From Plectrocnemia conspersa (lineage: Eukaryota > Arthropoda > Insecta > Trichoptera > Polycentropodidae), in the NCBI GenBank assembly GCA_009617715.1, contig VTFK01000464.1, positions 248,001 to 312,000 on the forward strand: DNA of 64,000 bases. The letters run 5' to 3'. This document shows positions 1 through 10,173 of the stretch, piece by piece. The notes beneath the pieces were generated by a model, which did no database searches, was not told the origin of the DNA, and saw only the letters and a list, made by a program, of their open reading frames with translations. The position numbers and the translations under genes are program-made. Position 1 is the first letter of the stretch; every line of letters starts with the position of its first letter.

Positions 1-250
1 GCATCTTTCGGTCATCAAAATTAAACACAACACTTTATCAGTGCTCGCAGCCCCTGTCAAGTTTGGCTTCTGATGCGGGTTGATGGATCGCTTTCGGTTG
101 TGTTTTGTTAGTAACAGAACACACTTGCCATGCCGCACGACGCGATTATGTGTCACTTTATGCGCCAAAGGCCTGATGTATTAATTCATTTGTGTCATCT
201 GCTCATGATCTTGTTACTTTGGTATGACGTTTGTAATCGCAACTTTATTT
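1..250. other. G+C-elevated non-coding block at the window edge
   Basis: Base composition is balanced and complexity is high, unlike the A/T-dominated sequence that follows. A 60-codon open frame (130-312, +) runs through it but resembles no family and overlaps the AT-rich part. The block is cut by the window start. It could be part of a regulatory element or of a feature lying to the left. Confidence 0.3.
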
Positions 251-677
251 TAGAAGTTTGCACATATGAGACAATTCTCAAACTTACTTGGATCTATGAA
301 ATTTTGCTGTAACACAATCAACATGTATGTAGGTAATAGGAATATAGATATAATTCAAACATTGAAGAAGCGCAACGATTATTTTTTTAAGTGTAATTAT
401 AACACGGGTGAAATATTCAACGTTGCTTTTATTAAATTAGGATTTTCTTATAACACAATTTCAGGACATTTTTTTTATATATACAAATATAATATATTCT
501 TTATGAAATGTACAACGTAACTCGATTTTGATTAATCATATGGTATTTATACAGATAGTTAGGAATAGTTTTCTTAAATAATATTTCGCAACTTTTTAAA
601 AAGTTTTAGAAAAAAAAATATTTAAATAAAAAAATATTTTAAAAATAAAAAAAATTATTTCCTTGAAAAATAAATTA
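251..677. other. AT-rich stretch without a recognisable gene
   Basis: A/T-dominated sequence with poly-A and poly-T runs, especially 600-660. The short open frame at 266-520 has a composition expected by chance and no recognisable motif. The A-run at 666-670 is the T5 terminator of the adjacent tRNA gene on the minus strand. Confidence 0.6.
666..670 (-). terminator. Pol III terminator of tRNA-Asn
   Basis: Five A residues on the plus strand read as T5 on the minus strand, just downstream of the tRNA-Asn 3' end. A run of four or more T is the usual RNA polymerase III stop signal. Confidence 0.8.
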
Positions 678-694
678 CGCCCCCGGGTGGGCTC

Positions 695-731
<37 letters not shown>

Positions 732-750
732 GCCATTGCGCCACGGAGGC
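678..750 (-). tRNA. tRNA-Asn (anticodon GUU)
   Basis: Seen on the minus strand: a 73-nt cloverleaf. The acceptor stem is GCCTCCG/CGGGGGC (seven pairs, one G-T), with a GCGC/GCGC D stem. The anticodon stem TTCGG/CCGAA closes the loop CTGTTAA, whose anticodon GTT reads Asn codons. The variable loop is AGGTT, the T stem is GGTGG/CCACC with loop TTCGAGC, and the discriminator base is G. The internal pol III promoter boxes are intact (A box TGGCGCAATGG, B box GGTTCGAGCCC). No CCA is encoded, as expected for a eukaryotic nuclear gene, and a T5 terminator lies 7 nt past the 3' end (666-670). There is no intron. All stems pair, so it looks functional; expression cannot be judged. Confidence 0.95.
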
Positions 751-979
751 GATATGTCCATGCGTCAACCATTGAATGTTTCTGTCCGTATTCATGAATA
801 TAATCTTCATTGATAATAATTTTTCACAGAAATGTTGCACAAAGTAATTGAACATATTATCCTTATCGCAAAAGCAACGATAACATTTTATAATTATTAT
901 TAAAAACATACTTGCTTTTATATTATCTAATATATATTATAATTGAAGTGTGAACATAAAAATATCTACAAAAGTGAAT

Positions 980-1280
980 AAAAAATGTATTTTGCTCGCG
1001 GTAAATTGCTTTTTTTTCCCCTTTCTACTTGGTTATAAATCATGTTTGAAAAGATAACTCAAAATTAACGTCGGTTAATTAAGGGCAAGAGCCCTGCGCC
1101 GCTGTTTGAAGTAAAACAATCGTGTAAAGTTTAATTTTAACCGAAATTAAACTAGCCCATTCAACTCGCGGGCGAATCGCAGCCGGAGAGAGAGATACGA
1201 CCTTAAAGTTTTGTCGTTGATTGACGTTTGCCAAACAAATTCTCTATCGCGTTTATCGCTCCAAGTTTTACTTTGCATGA
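980..1280. other. G+C-elevated non-coding block
   Basis: Balanced, complex sequence with TTAATTA- and TTAATTTTAA-type homeodomain-like cores next to G+C-rich words (around 1083-1110 and 1160-1190), including a short GA run near 1187. Stops occur in every frame. It is compatible with a cis-regulatory element, but nothing here proves that. Confidence 0.3.
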
Positions 1281-2340
1281 TTAATTGATCGAAATAGCAA
1301 TTAAAATATTGGAAAACTTTTTAAATAATATTATTTAATCAAAATTTTGTTACGCATTTATTTTTTTTTATTTCATATGGGACTACTGTGATTAAAATGT
1401 AAAATATTGACTAACATTAGCTAATTATTCATGCCACTCACTCAAAATGTACGAGTCACATTTTATAACCCTATAGACTTTTAACCCTAAGGCTAAATGC
1501 AGGAATACGTTATTATAAATACAATTAATTACACGCACACATATGATAATATGGCACTGAAATGTAAAGTTAGTAAGATCTGACCTAATAATTTAACGCT
1601 CTACCGTAATAGGAATTCAGAAGTTCGATATAGATTTTTTACGTCTGACCTCTGAAACGTATCGCAAATATATTAGTCAACCATTCAAATATTTGAGATG
1701 AATGAAAGTCGTTTATAAGATTTCGTGTTGTGTATTTTTAATTACGGCAATTCATCACTGTGGATGTAAACATTAATGATCATTAATTTATGGATGTAAA
1801 TGAACGGTAAATAATGAATGGGAACAAAAGGGTGGGTGTCGCTTCAAAACGGCGTCTTTTGACTGCAGTCAAAGACTAATCTAGACAAGCGTCTGAGCTT
1901 TACTTCAGATAATAAATTGGATTGTTAGTTAATATTGTATGTTATTACTGAGATTTATAATGATAAAATAAATAGAGGGTGAATATTAAATTAAAAATAA
2001 ATAGTTTTTAGTTGCTTTTGTAATATTTTTTAAGTTTGAAAAATAAACGTAGCTTTACCACGTAAATAGAAAAAACAGACTCGCTATATAAATAGATCAG
2101 ATATGAGCTCTGAGAGCTCAAAAGTCTCTGATAAACCAAACACATATTTTATTTATTTATTTTGTAAATATATGCGCAAGTAAAAAATATAACTATTATA
2201 TATTACAATATAAGAATCTGTAATAGTTACTATATTTAAAAAAAATCTCAGCGTGAGTCATTTTTATGTACTTTATATTTATTTTAGATTAATTCAATAG
2301 TATTAAATTATAATTAAAATTATTTTATTAATCTAGCTTT
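1281..2340. other. AT-rich desert with one complex patch
   Basis: Mostly low-complexity A/T sequence with frequent stops. A short balanced patch at 1820-1900 interrupts it. No gene, RNA gene or transposon motif was recognised. Confidence 0.6.
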
Positions 2341-2720
2341 TAAAACAAGATCACTGAATTCCCGTAAATTTCTCGCGCAATCTCCCCGTATAATCGCCAT
2401 CTAATAATAACACAACGTCTTTGGTTAATCAACATTTTGAACCACTGGTTAGAGGCGTTCAACCGGCGACAATCAAAGGGCGTTAATTTAAATTGCGCGT
2501 TTAATCTGCCATCAAAATCAATGATGGATTACTCCCCTAGCCGAGAGGTGACACAAAGTTCGTTGGTCCGTTGATGGCTCGTAACTTTTCGCATAAAATT
2601 AAGACCAAAAAAAGCGCCCCTGATCCATGTCGTGTTTTGTGAATAAACCGAGGATCGTATTATGGATAGCAAAGATAAAAATCCTAGCGTGTTTGATGTT
2701 GTATCTCGGATTACTCAAGG
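2341..2720. other. Candidate conserved non-coding block
   Basis: About 380 bp of balanced, non-repetitive sequence inside an AT desert. It holds several TTAAT/ATTAA-type cores (for example GGTTAATCAAC near 2424) and G+C-rich words, with stops in all frames. That pattern is typical of clustered transcription-factor sites. Its role as an enhancer is inference and would rest on conservation in related species. Confidence 0.35.
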
Positions 2721-3174
2721 TCATTTATAACGTTCAAAATTTGCTTGGATCTATGCAAAAAATTAATTCTATTTATATAATAAGCTGACAAATCCCAGTT
2801 AACGTAATTTAATTTTTACATTTTATTAACATATCGTAAAAATTATTAGATTTTGAATGCCTCATGGTAAAAAAATACAATTATTTTACTGATAATTTAT
2901 CGTACATTAAAATTAGTTATTTTAAAATTAAGATAACACTTAAGCTACTATAAACAAAATCTGTGATTTTTTTATACACTGTCCGTTAACCGCTCATTGA
3001 GCACCATAAAAACAACCATTTTGTTCATAAAGTGTGCAACAGACAATGCGTTTACCGCGTAAAAACCGCTATTGCAATCTACCCCTTGCATATATGTTTA
3101 CATTGTAGTTTCACTTATTTAAAGTATGAACATATTTCGTTGGTCGAATGCGCAAGCGATGCAATTCCTTAATT
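2721..3174. other. AT-rich stretch with a complex patch at 2970-3170
   Basis: The first half is A/T-rich. From about 2970 the sequence becomes balanced and carries TCATAAAGT- and GCATATATG-like words. No coding frame or RNA fold was recognised. Confidence 0.5.
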
Positions 3175-3775
3175 ACACTTTTTATATACCGCTACATATG
3201 AAAGAATGGGTCCGTGCCAAGTGTTTAAAGATATGCATGTTATCTTAGAAGTTTGTAATTGAAGACGGAAGTATTTTATTAGAAAAAATTGTTAGGATTA
3301 ATACGATTTTCTCCACTGTTTAAATTGTCTCGAGTAATCTAAGAACGACAATATTAATCAAATTAAAATAAACTGTTTTGCGATACGCCATAAAATTTAC
3401 TTATCGGGCAACTAAATATTGTTCGAAATATAAAAAAATATAAAGTAGTAACAGCTGTTATTGACATTTTTCTTATATATATGTATGTATATATAAAGAA
3501 GACAATATTTTTTGTGACTACGTTCTGTAATCAATCGAAGTAGATCGATCCGTTATGATCCTTTGAGTATTCGGTTTATTATAACAGATCATAATTCTGT
3601 AAGAGTTTTATTTTCAACGATCGTCCTGTTTATCAAATGTATTATAAATATAATATAATCACATACTATGTAGAAAATATATTTTTTTACCTATTAAAAA
3701 TTTCTCGAGAATTTTCGAGAAAATCGAGAAGTGAAAATAAGAATTCTCTTAAATACATCGAGAAACTAGAATGCC
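3175..3775 (+). repeat. Dispersed TCGAGA-rich repeat, copy A
   Basis: This copy shares ordered landmarks with 48405-49040 and, in part, with 29263-29560. They are: a GTTTAAAGATATGCATG-type word (3222-3238); CTGTAATCAATCGAAG with a following GATC (3525-3552); CATACTATGTA (3662-3672); and a terminal block rich in TCTCGA/TCGAGA with AAATCGAGAA and GAATTCTC (3702-3765). The landmarks keep order and approximate spacing over about 600 bp, which argues for common descent rather than chance. It encodes no visible protein. It could be a decayed non-autonomous DNA transposon or a Helitron-like element; the family is not recognised. Confidence 0.6.
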
Positions 3776-3940
3776 AAGGCATTGCCCTCGGTGAACATAT
3801 AGTGTAATAAGTTGCTACAATAATAAAATATTTTCACACCTTTCGATACTTTACTAATATTCTTCGTACATAATATTTAACTAAATATATATGTGTACAT
3901 CATATAAGTCATAATATAATATTTTATACTAGCGCTTGAT
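3776..3940. other. Short AT-rich spacer
   Basis: A/T-rich sequence between the repeat copy and the next complex block. Nothing recognisable. Confidence 0.5.
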
Positions 3941-4390
3941 ATTTACATTATAGTATGGAAACAACGTTTATCTAATCCACCCAAGAACATGCGTACTCTC
4001 AACGAATCCACACATAACGATAAATTTGTGGAGTGCTTTAGTTACCGAAACTTTTGCTCACTTTCCTATCCAATTTAGGGCTCAGGGTTAACCTTGGCAA
4101 CGAGACCTATTTACCCTATCTGCCGTAATTGCCATCCGGATTTTAGCCGGCTTTATACCGCGAACTGCGATTATACACCGAGCCATTGTCACACTTCTAG
4201 CAAAACCAGTACCTACTACTACCTCATTGTCGTTGCGGATTTCTACGCCAAAGTTGAAGCTTGTACCGTCAAGCCGACGCTAGGTATAATGGAATGCCGC
4301 AATAGAACTTGCGATAATTGCACACGTCATGCCATACTAATTATGTAGACGACGAACGCTACTGGCTGGCGTGCGATGTCCTGATTATAA
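3941..4390. other. Complex block with an unassigned 84-codon open frame (4094-4348, +)
   Basis: Balanced, non-repetitive sequence. The plus-strand frame 4094-4348 is open for 84 codons and contains eight cysteines, but these do not match any spacing I recognise as a zinc finger or secreted cysteine-rich family. There is no signal peptide. The frame could be a chance opening in a conserved non-coding block, which I favour, or one exon of an unknown gene. Confidence 0.2.
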
Positions 4391-5089
4391 TATTGTCTTA
4401 TGCAAAAATAGCTAATAATTATAGCATTAGTGAAGGTTTACGTGACATAGGTATTCAAATTGTTAGATTTTATTTTTGAGCTTTATTTCAATGTGTAGCA
4501 ATTTTGCATGGGTTTGCCATAAAAATACAATACCATTTAAAATTATACAGTAATTTCAGTAGTTTTCTCCCAATAAGTACTGTTTTTACACTAGTAATAT
4601 TTTTTCGTCGTCACTGACAAAAAGATTAGTGGGTTAGTGTGCTCTCGCAAAATATTTTTTATAATATTTTCAGGTATGAAAATAAGTGTTTTTGGTATAT
4701 GAAAACCAATATGTTGGTATTTAAAGGAACGCATTATAATATTAGTATAAAATGTGTAGTATATATTATTTTAATAGCTTTATTTTTAATGACTTTCAGC
4801 TTAGAAAAAGTAGTATTACTTGTGATACTTCCACACCAGGCAGGCATATGTTAAAATAGGTTTTAATTATTTTAAATAAAACAAGATTTTATATTTTATA
4901 ATTAGCGTGCTCTTTCAATTAAATATCGGTCTAAGGGTCGCAATGGTGGCAAGCCTTTTAGAACAAAGTTCCAAAATATTTTTATTAAATTTAAGCTACG
5001 AGTCCGTGTTTTCCATTTTACGATACTACCCTTTTATTTTGAAGAGGTGATGGCGGAGTTTGTCTACATTTTGTGAAAATTATTGCGCC
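4391..5089. other. AT-rich desert
   Basis: A/T-rich with frequent stops. A moderately complex stretch at 4910-5070 contains no recognisable coding or RNA signal. Confidence 0.55.
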
Positions 5090-5275
5090 TGTTTTATTTC
5101 GATTGATTTTAATTTTGTAACTCTTAAAATATATATTAAAGATTTTGGTAATATTTTGGGGGTTAAACATTTTTAATTGTTCTCAACAATTAAACTTTTG
5201 AGCATAAATATCTTACAAACTACGTCTGTAATATTTTGTTCTATATTTTAATTCTGACATTGATTATTCCATTAA
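5090..5275 (+). repeat. Dispersed repeat pair, copy 1
   Basis: Aligns with 34920-35118 in the same orientation. The best-conserved part is 5188-5250 against 35034-35095: an AATTAAACTTT.GAG.ATAAATAT word, then ACAAACT.C.TCTGTAATATTTTGTTCTATA. The left halves are A/T-rich but stay collinear. The two copies lie about 30 kb apart, so this is a mobile or duplicated family of unknown type. Confidence 0.6.
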
Positions 5276-6424
5276 GTAATTTATTATTTTTTTCTATACT
5301 TTTTTTCTTTCGCTTAATTTATAAAATGTTTTTAATTTTAAGTTATCACCAACAACATATATTTTTATTTTTATTAAATCACTAATAACAAATTGTAATA
5401 GTAAACATGTTTAAAAACGAGTAACATGTATGGTGTATAGATATAATTAGTATGTTTGTAAAATTATTTATAATATTAAAATAAACGCTTAAAAAAAATA
5501 TCGTTAATTCCATTATGAAAAAAATATATTTTTTCATAATGGAATTAACAAATTAATTTAATAATTAATTTATAAAAATGTTCTTTTAGTGTATTATATA
5601 AAATTTTACAATTTTTAGAAATATATGTTATGATCGTTTATTTTATTTTACTGTTCACTTTTATTATTTAATACTGATCACTGATGCTTAACTGATGATT
5701 TATGAAATTATTTACTTTTAAAATAATTAGGTGCAATATTTAATGGTTACTAAGATGCCCCAAGTATGATCAATGCCATTGTTGAGTCAATCGCGTCGGT
5801 TTTCAAATTATATTTTTGGTTCACAAATTTACTTTGATTGTGGGAATAAAAACCTAATTAATTAAGTGATTTTGACAATATTAGATTTTTTTTTTTAATA
5901 AATTTATTTAAATACACAAAACACAAGGTATCTTTAGACATTTGTAAAATTATTTGAAGCAAAAAGTATTATATTATAAATGAAATAAACTATTTCTTAC
6001 AAGATAATCGAATTTATGCAAAAAAATAGGGGCAAAAATAAAAGGAAAAGCAAGTTTAATCCACACTAAAAGGTTGTATTTATTTCTTAGATACTTACTC
6101 TCAAAAATTAGGGACTAAAAAAGTATTTTTAACTTTATTAAAAAAGCAAGTTAAAATTAATATTAATAAATATTTATTAATAAAATGTTGTGATTAAATA
6201 AATTTATTTTTCCAAGATTGTATCAAAAATTTAATAAAAAATCAAATAATATTTTAGATTTATTATTAAATGTTCTGATTAAATACACTAATTTTTTACA
6301 GGTTTTATCAATTGTTAGATATTTTCTAAGTGTTTTTTTTATACAAATAATTAAAAAAAACATATTAAAATATATTCTTATGATAAAATACGAACTTATA
6401 TCAAAATATTATACAATCATCCCT
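5276..6424. other. AT-rich desert
   Basis: Very A/T-rich, with homopolymer runs and stops in all frames. The only distinct structure is the perfect hairpin at 5503-5549. The open frame 6218-6427 is A/T-driven and looks like chance. Confidence 0.6.
5503..5549. repeat. Near-perfect 47-bp palindrome
   Basis: The left arm begins GTTAATTCCATTATG followed by an A run. The right arm is a T run followed by CATAATGGAATTAAC. About 21 bases on each side pair without mismatch around a tiny TATA-like centre. Such a fold-back could be a minute inverted-repeat element, a replication-slippage product or an RNA hairpin. No Pol III boxes flank it. Confidence 0.85.
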
Positions 6425-6670
6425 TGAGCTCGCCTGAAGGACATTTTAATAACCCTTTCGCCCCTCGCCTAGGGTCTCGCAAGGTTAATAAATATGTACA
6501 TCGTGAGATAGGTGTCACAAACACGTGCTCGTTATTCGGCCAACACTTTTGGCATGTGTCACTTGTGACTACCGCGTGAATGGGACACTGTCAAATCAGA
6601 GTTCAATTTATGACACAATTTGAATGTGAAATGTTGCCCTCCGATTATGAGCTAATCTGGTAGTCCTGAA
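6425..6670. other. Candidate conserved non-coding block
   Basis: Abruptly balanced sequence (G+C-rich words around 6425-6480) with several TGTCAC/GTGTCAC words (near 6512, 6556) and CACGTG-like ACACGTGC at 6519. Stops in all frames. Clustered GTGTCAC words could be binding sites; this is inference. Confidence 0.35.
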
Positions 6671-7380
6671 ATAAATCTCTAAATCTCAGCATATGACAAT
6701 ATAACAACAATGAATATTAAAATTATCTAGTAATTATTATTAAGTAAAATGCATTCTTTTTCATATTTTAGTCACTAATATATATTTATTGAATTTTTTA
6801 CGCATACTGAAAATTTTAGTGTACAATATTTATTATTTATATAAAATATAGTATGATAAATAAAAATATTTATTGAAAATTTAGGTCTCAATGTGCTTAT
6901 TCTATAAGCACATTAGGCTTATGGCTTCATTACATTAAGAAAAACTAGTACTAGAGATATTATTATATTGAAAAGTCTTTCATACCTTTACCTATTCTTA
7001 TAAATAATTATTAAATTTAGCATGTTTATTTTTATTTTTTACTATATATATATTTTCATTTAAAACCAAAAAAAATATTGTTAAATTGCCCGTTTAATAA
7101 ATATTTAATTAAAATCATAGTTTAAATATATTGTATTTAAGCACTGACTCGTTATAATTAATTTATTATTATTATTTATAATGGATTTTTTAACAAATAC
7201 AATAACTTAAGGTAGCATTTGTATTAGCGTCGTATTATTATTGAGTAATAAATATATATTTAAAATTTCACATGGATCATTTATATTTACTATTGTAACT
7301 CGCGATTTCAACTTTATTTTTATTACAGGTCAAATGACATAGCAACTAAGGCATGTTTTGGTTCAAAGAAAATTTTAAGA
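6671..7380. other. AT-rich desert
   Basis: A/T-dominated with many stops. No gene, repeat copy or RNA motif recognised. Confidence 0.6.
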
Positions 7381-7399
7381 TTTTCCAAAAGGCAGTGGG

Positions 7400-7700
7400 A
7401 GAAAAAGGAAAACAATCTTATCCGTGAGATTCACACTCGCCCGGGCGGACGAATATCTGGAGATTCTGCGAAACTAAATTTCCATGTAGTCTGCCACGCT
7501 TCAACGGATACACATCTGTATTGCTGGTGCAGCAAGCAAGCAGCACGGCGAAAAGAACGAATAATTGTCCAGATGGCGGAGCGCATGAAAGCAGCCTGAA
7601 GATGAACGGGAGCGTAGCGCCGAAACGTCGCGGCAGATGTCACTGACGTTCTTTTCGGGAGCACGGCCCACTGGATTGACACGGATCTTTGACGGATGTA
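7400..7700 (+). other. G+C-rich island with a fold-back and a possible hammerhead-like core
   Basis: About 300 bp near 50% G+C inside an AT desert. CTGAAGA at 7596-7602 and GAAA at 7622-7625 match the two conserved hammerhead core boxes. After GAAA, ACGTC (7625-7629) pairs with GACGT (7645-7649) across a 15-nt loop, in the place of stem III, giving a GUU cleavage triplet. Stem II is weak (GGAGC/GCGCC, one mismatch), and the first stem I pair (7595 with 7651) does not form. Separately, an 11-bp perfect inverted repeat (7549-7559 with 7647-7657) brackets the core. Hammerheads of this kind are known from the long terminal repeats of Penelope-like elements, but no Penelope protein is visible. The minus-strand open frame 7431-7682 has no recognisable motif. 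It may be a decayed ribozyme or a coincidence. Confidence 0.25.
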
Positions 7701-8390
7701 TGAAATTGAAATTCGCCCTTTCGAAATACGCTGATGTTTTGAAATTCAGTAAATATTATATAAGTGAAATAAATTTTTGAAATGTTTCTGATGAAATCTC
7801 AAATTTATAATTCAGATCTAAAACATTTTTGTTAAGTAAAATGGCATTTATACGTTATCATTGATAGACGATTAAAAAATATTCGCTGAAATATATATTT
7901 TTTATATCATATATACTCTTTCAAAATTATATTTTATAAGAATTAATCAGTTATTTTTACTGTTATACATTTAATGTTATATGATATTTCGTAGACTGTT
8001 TTCGTTACACAATATTTAAATTCAAAAAGTAAACAATGTTTATTCTGCCTTTTCTGTACATTTGCATAAATCTACTAGGATAATAACATGCTATACTCTT
8101 GGAATCTAAACAAAATGTTAAAAATAGATTGTCAGAAAAATAAAAACATTGCGCGTCAATTATACAACATTATTGTTATATAAAAAAATATGATTTTGCT
8201 TAAAACAACCCTACTTTTTTAAAGTAATAATAGGATAAAAATATACTTTTTTAAGTTCAAAAAATCATAGGTTAAATTTATAAATGAAAGCATACTTTCG
8301 AATTATGATTTTTTAAACTTGGTTGGTGCTAATAAAATGTGTCGGACATGAGAAGTAATATTGTTATATTTATATGTATTTAGATGTATG
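7701..8390. other. AT-rich desert
   Basis: A/T-rich, stops in all frames, and a TATG/TGTA microsatellite-like run near 8368-8396. Nothing else recognised. Confidence 0.6.
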
Positions 8391-8770
8391 TATGTAAGTC
8401 GCACCCCTTCGGTCTCAAACTCTGAGTTTATGTAATAAAATCAAATAGAATGAAAGGAAACTAATTAATTATGATACAACCAAGATCGTTGTGACACGAC
8501 CAAGATGTCGAGACATATATTAGGATATCTTACTTTTGCAAAAATATTTTTTTTACATGGTAATCGTAGAAAAAAATAAAACATTAAAATTATAATAGAA
8601 ATACGTATATGTATATGTTTATGTTTACATGTAAAAAATAACACTTTTCACCGCCAAAGCCATTATGAGACCTCGACACGCGCTACGTTATAATAACTCA
8701 GAGAGACGAAGCGATTTTTTTTGGAAATCCAATCTCGCTCGCGGTTATGCGCGTACGTAGACATTATTAC
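8391..8770. other. Two short complex patches around an AT core
   Basis: Balanced sequence at 8395-8525 contains CCAAGATCG and CCAAGATGTCGAGAC as a near-repeat. A second patch at 8650-8760 holds CGACACGCG, TCGCTCGCG and GCGCGTACG words. No reading frame or RNA gene recognised. Confidence 0.4.
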
Positions 8771-9324
8771 GTATGTATATTTCGCGTATATACAGGATGT
8801 CCTGATGTTTATCTGAAATCAAACAAACCTAACCAATTCCTTTTTTTGTCATTAAAAAAAGCGTTAATCCAGACGCCAACTCCAGATTTTCAATCCGATT
8901 CAAACATATCAAAAAGAGAGAAACATATTTTCTTATTAGTTGTTACAATTAAATTATTAATAATGTACTTTCTATACTTTAACTATCAAATTCATAAAAT
9001 TTTATTTTCTTGTAATGATTTTGTACACCTACCTTTGGTTTGTTTCATTTTTTTATGTATATTTGTATTGAAAATATAAAATATTATTGCATATTCTTTA
9101 TAAACCTACATAGTAGCAGATTTATCTTTTTGTAAAATATGTGATGCTAAAGTATTTGAATTTTAAATTTGATGAACTATAATTTGTGTATACCAGCACA
9201 TTTAGATCTTCTTTGGTAATATTTCGACATTAAATCGATCCTGATAAATTCAATGTCATGTGACTGAATTATAATCATTTTTGATCAGAGCTCTTACATA
9301 TCCTAATATATCTTTACACCCTGT
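8771..9324. other. AT-rich stretch with a chance-like open frame (8747-9079, +)
   Basis: A 110-codon plus-strand frame is open here. Its second half is rich in Phe, Leu, Ile and Tyr simply because the DNA is A/T-rich. No domain, signal peptide or family similarity is recognised. I treat it as non-coding. Confidence 0.45.
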
Positions 9325-9800
9325 ATGCCTCTCGCTTATGAAAAATATTTTTGCTTCACATCATTTACGATATCGACGATCATTGAATATATAGGAAATG
9401 CTTTTCGCAATGAAAGCTATCGCATATTCGAATTTTATTTGATAGAGCGTACGGCCAGTAGCGCCCCACGGGGTACCATAAACTCGAGGCAACAGTTTTT
9501 CCTTTTGTACGACACTCGCTCTCTCTGTATACTAGAATCTACACGTATTATGTAGTACGTGTATCTAAATCAAAGCATACCCCTTGCTTGCGTCGCTTAG
9601 TTTTGCACTTTAAATGCAATTTTCCGAATTTGCTTCTTTGAGCGGAGCGGCTCGATCCGTTTGTGTCCGCGGAAAAGCCATACGACAAAAATGCATTTTC
9701 AAAATTAAACACACCGTCATTTTCCAGACGGGAAAGAATAGTAACTTCACAAGTGTGACTGTATTTTACCAAATAGTTGTATCTAAAAGAATAAAATAAT
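9325..9800. other. Candidate conserved non-coding block
   Basis: About 475 bp of balanced sequence, with G+C-rich words at 9450-9490 and 9640-9680. Short open frames exist on both strands (9325-9555 and 9614-9799 plus; 9548-9772 minus), which is usual for complex non-coding DNA, and none shows a domain. A palindromic ACACGTATTATGTAGTACGTGT word spans 9541-9562. Confidence 0.35.
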
Positions 9801-9857
9801 ATTTTAATATCATTGAGAATATAGATATTTATACTTTTTATTTATTTATATTTTATT

Positions 9858-9932
9858 GGGACGGAATAGCGCAGTCTATAACGTCTCGGACTAGTAACTC
9901 TAAGATTGCGAGTTCTAGCCCTGGCAGCGGCA
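9858..9932 (+). repeat. tRNA-derived sequence (SINE head or tRNA-Thr-like pseudogene)
   Basis: The sequence keeps a Pol III A-box-like word (TAGCGCAGT at 9867-9875), an anticodon-loop-like CTAGTAA that would read as AGT (Thr), and a B-box-like AGTTCTAGCCC (9911-9921) at tRNA spacing. The anticodon, T and acceptor stems contain several mismatches, so it cannot fold as a working tRNA. An A/T-rich tail follows. Both a tRNA-derived SINE and a decayed tRNA gene fit. No second copy was noticed in the window. Confidence 0.6.
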
Positions 9933-10173
9933 TATTTATAATATATGTGCCATTAATAAAAATCACTCTAAAACACATACATTTAATAGTTTGATGGAGC
10001 ATATATGCGCTAATTTTAAAATGTAAAAAAGTGCTTAGAGTTACGAATAAATTACAGAAATCTTTTAAAATCTTTAATGTATAAAATAAAAAAAATAAAA
10101 AAACATAATTGATTATATATACGAAACGTAGTCAAACTTTGCCACCGCCTTTCAAAGTAAACAGAGCAGTAAG
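9933..10173. other. AT-rich spacer
   Basis: A/T-rich tail between the tRNA-like sequence and the retrotransposon fragment. Poly-A-rich at 10080-10110. Nothing else recognised. Confidence 0.5.

Noticed and set aside
655..909. 84-codon minus-strand open frame as a protein
   Set aside because: It is the translation of the tRNA-Asn gene and its AT-rich flank; the seemingly protein-like part is tRNA sequence.
2418..2427. TCTTTGGTTA, identical to the start of miR-9
   Set aside because: The next bases do not match and no pairing arm (ACCAAAG-like) is found nearby.
8747..9079. 110-codon open frame as a protein gene
   Set aside because: Amino-acid composition simply follows the A/T-rich DNA, there is no recognisable motif, and it spans a boundary between a complex patch and an AT desert.
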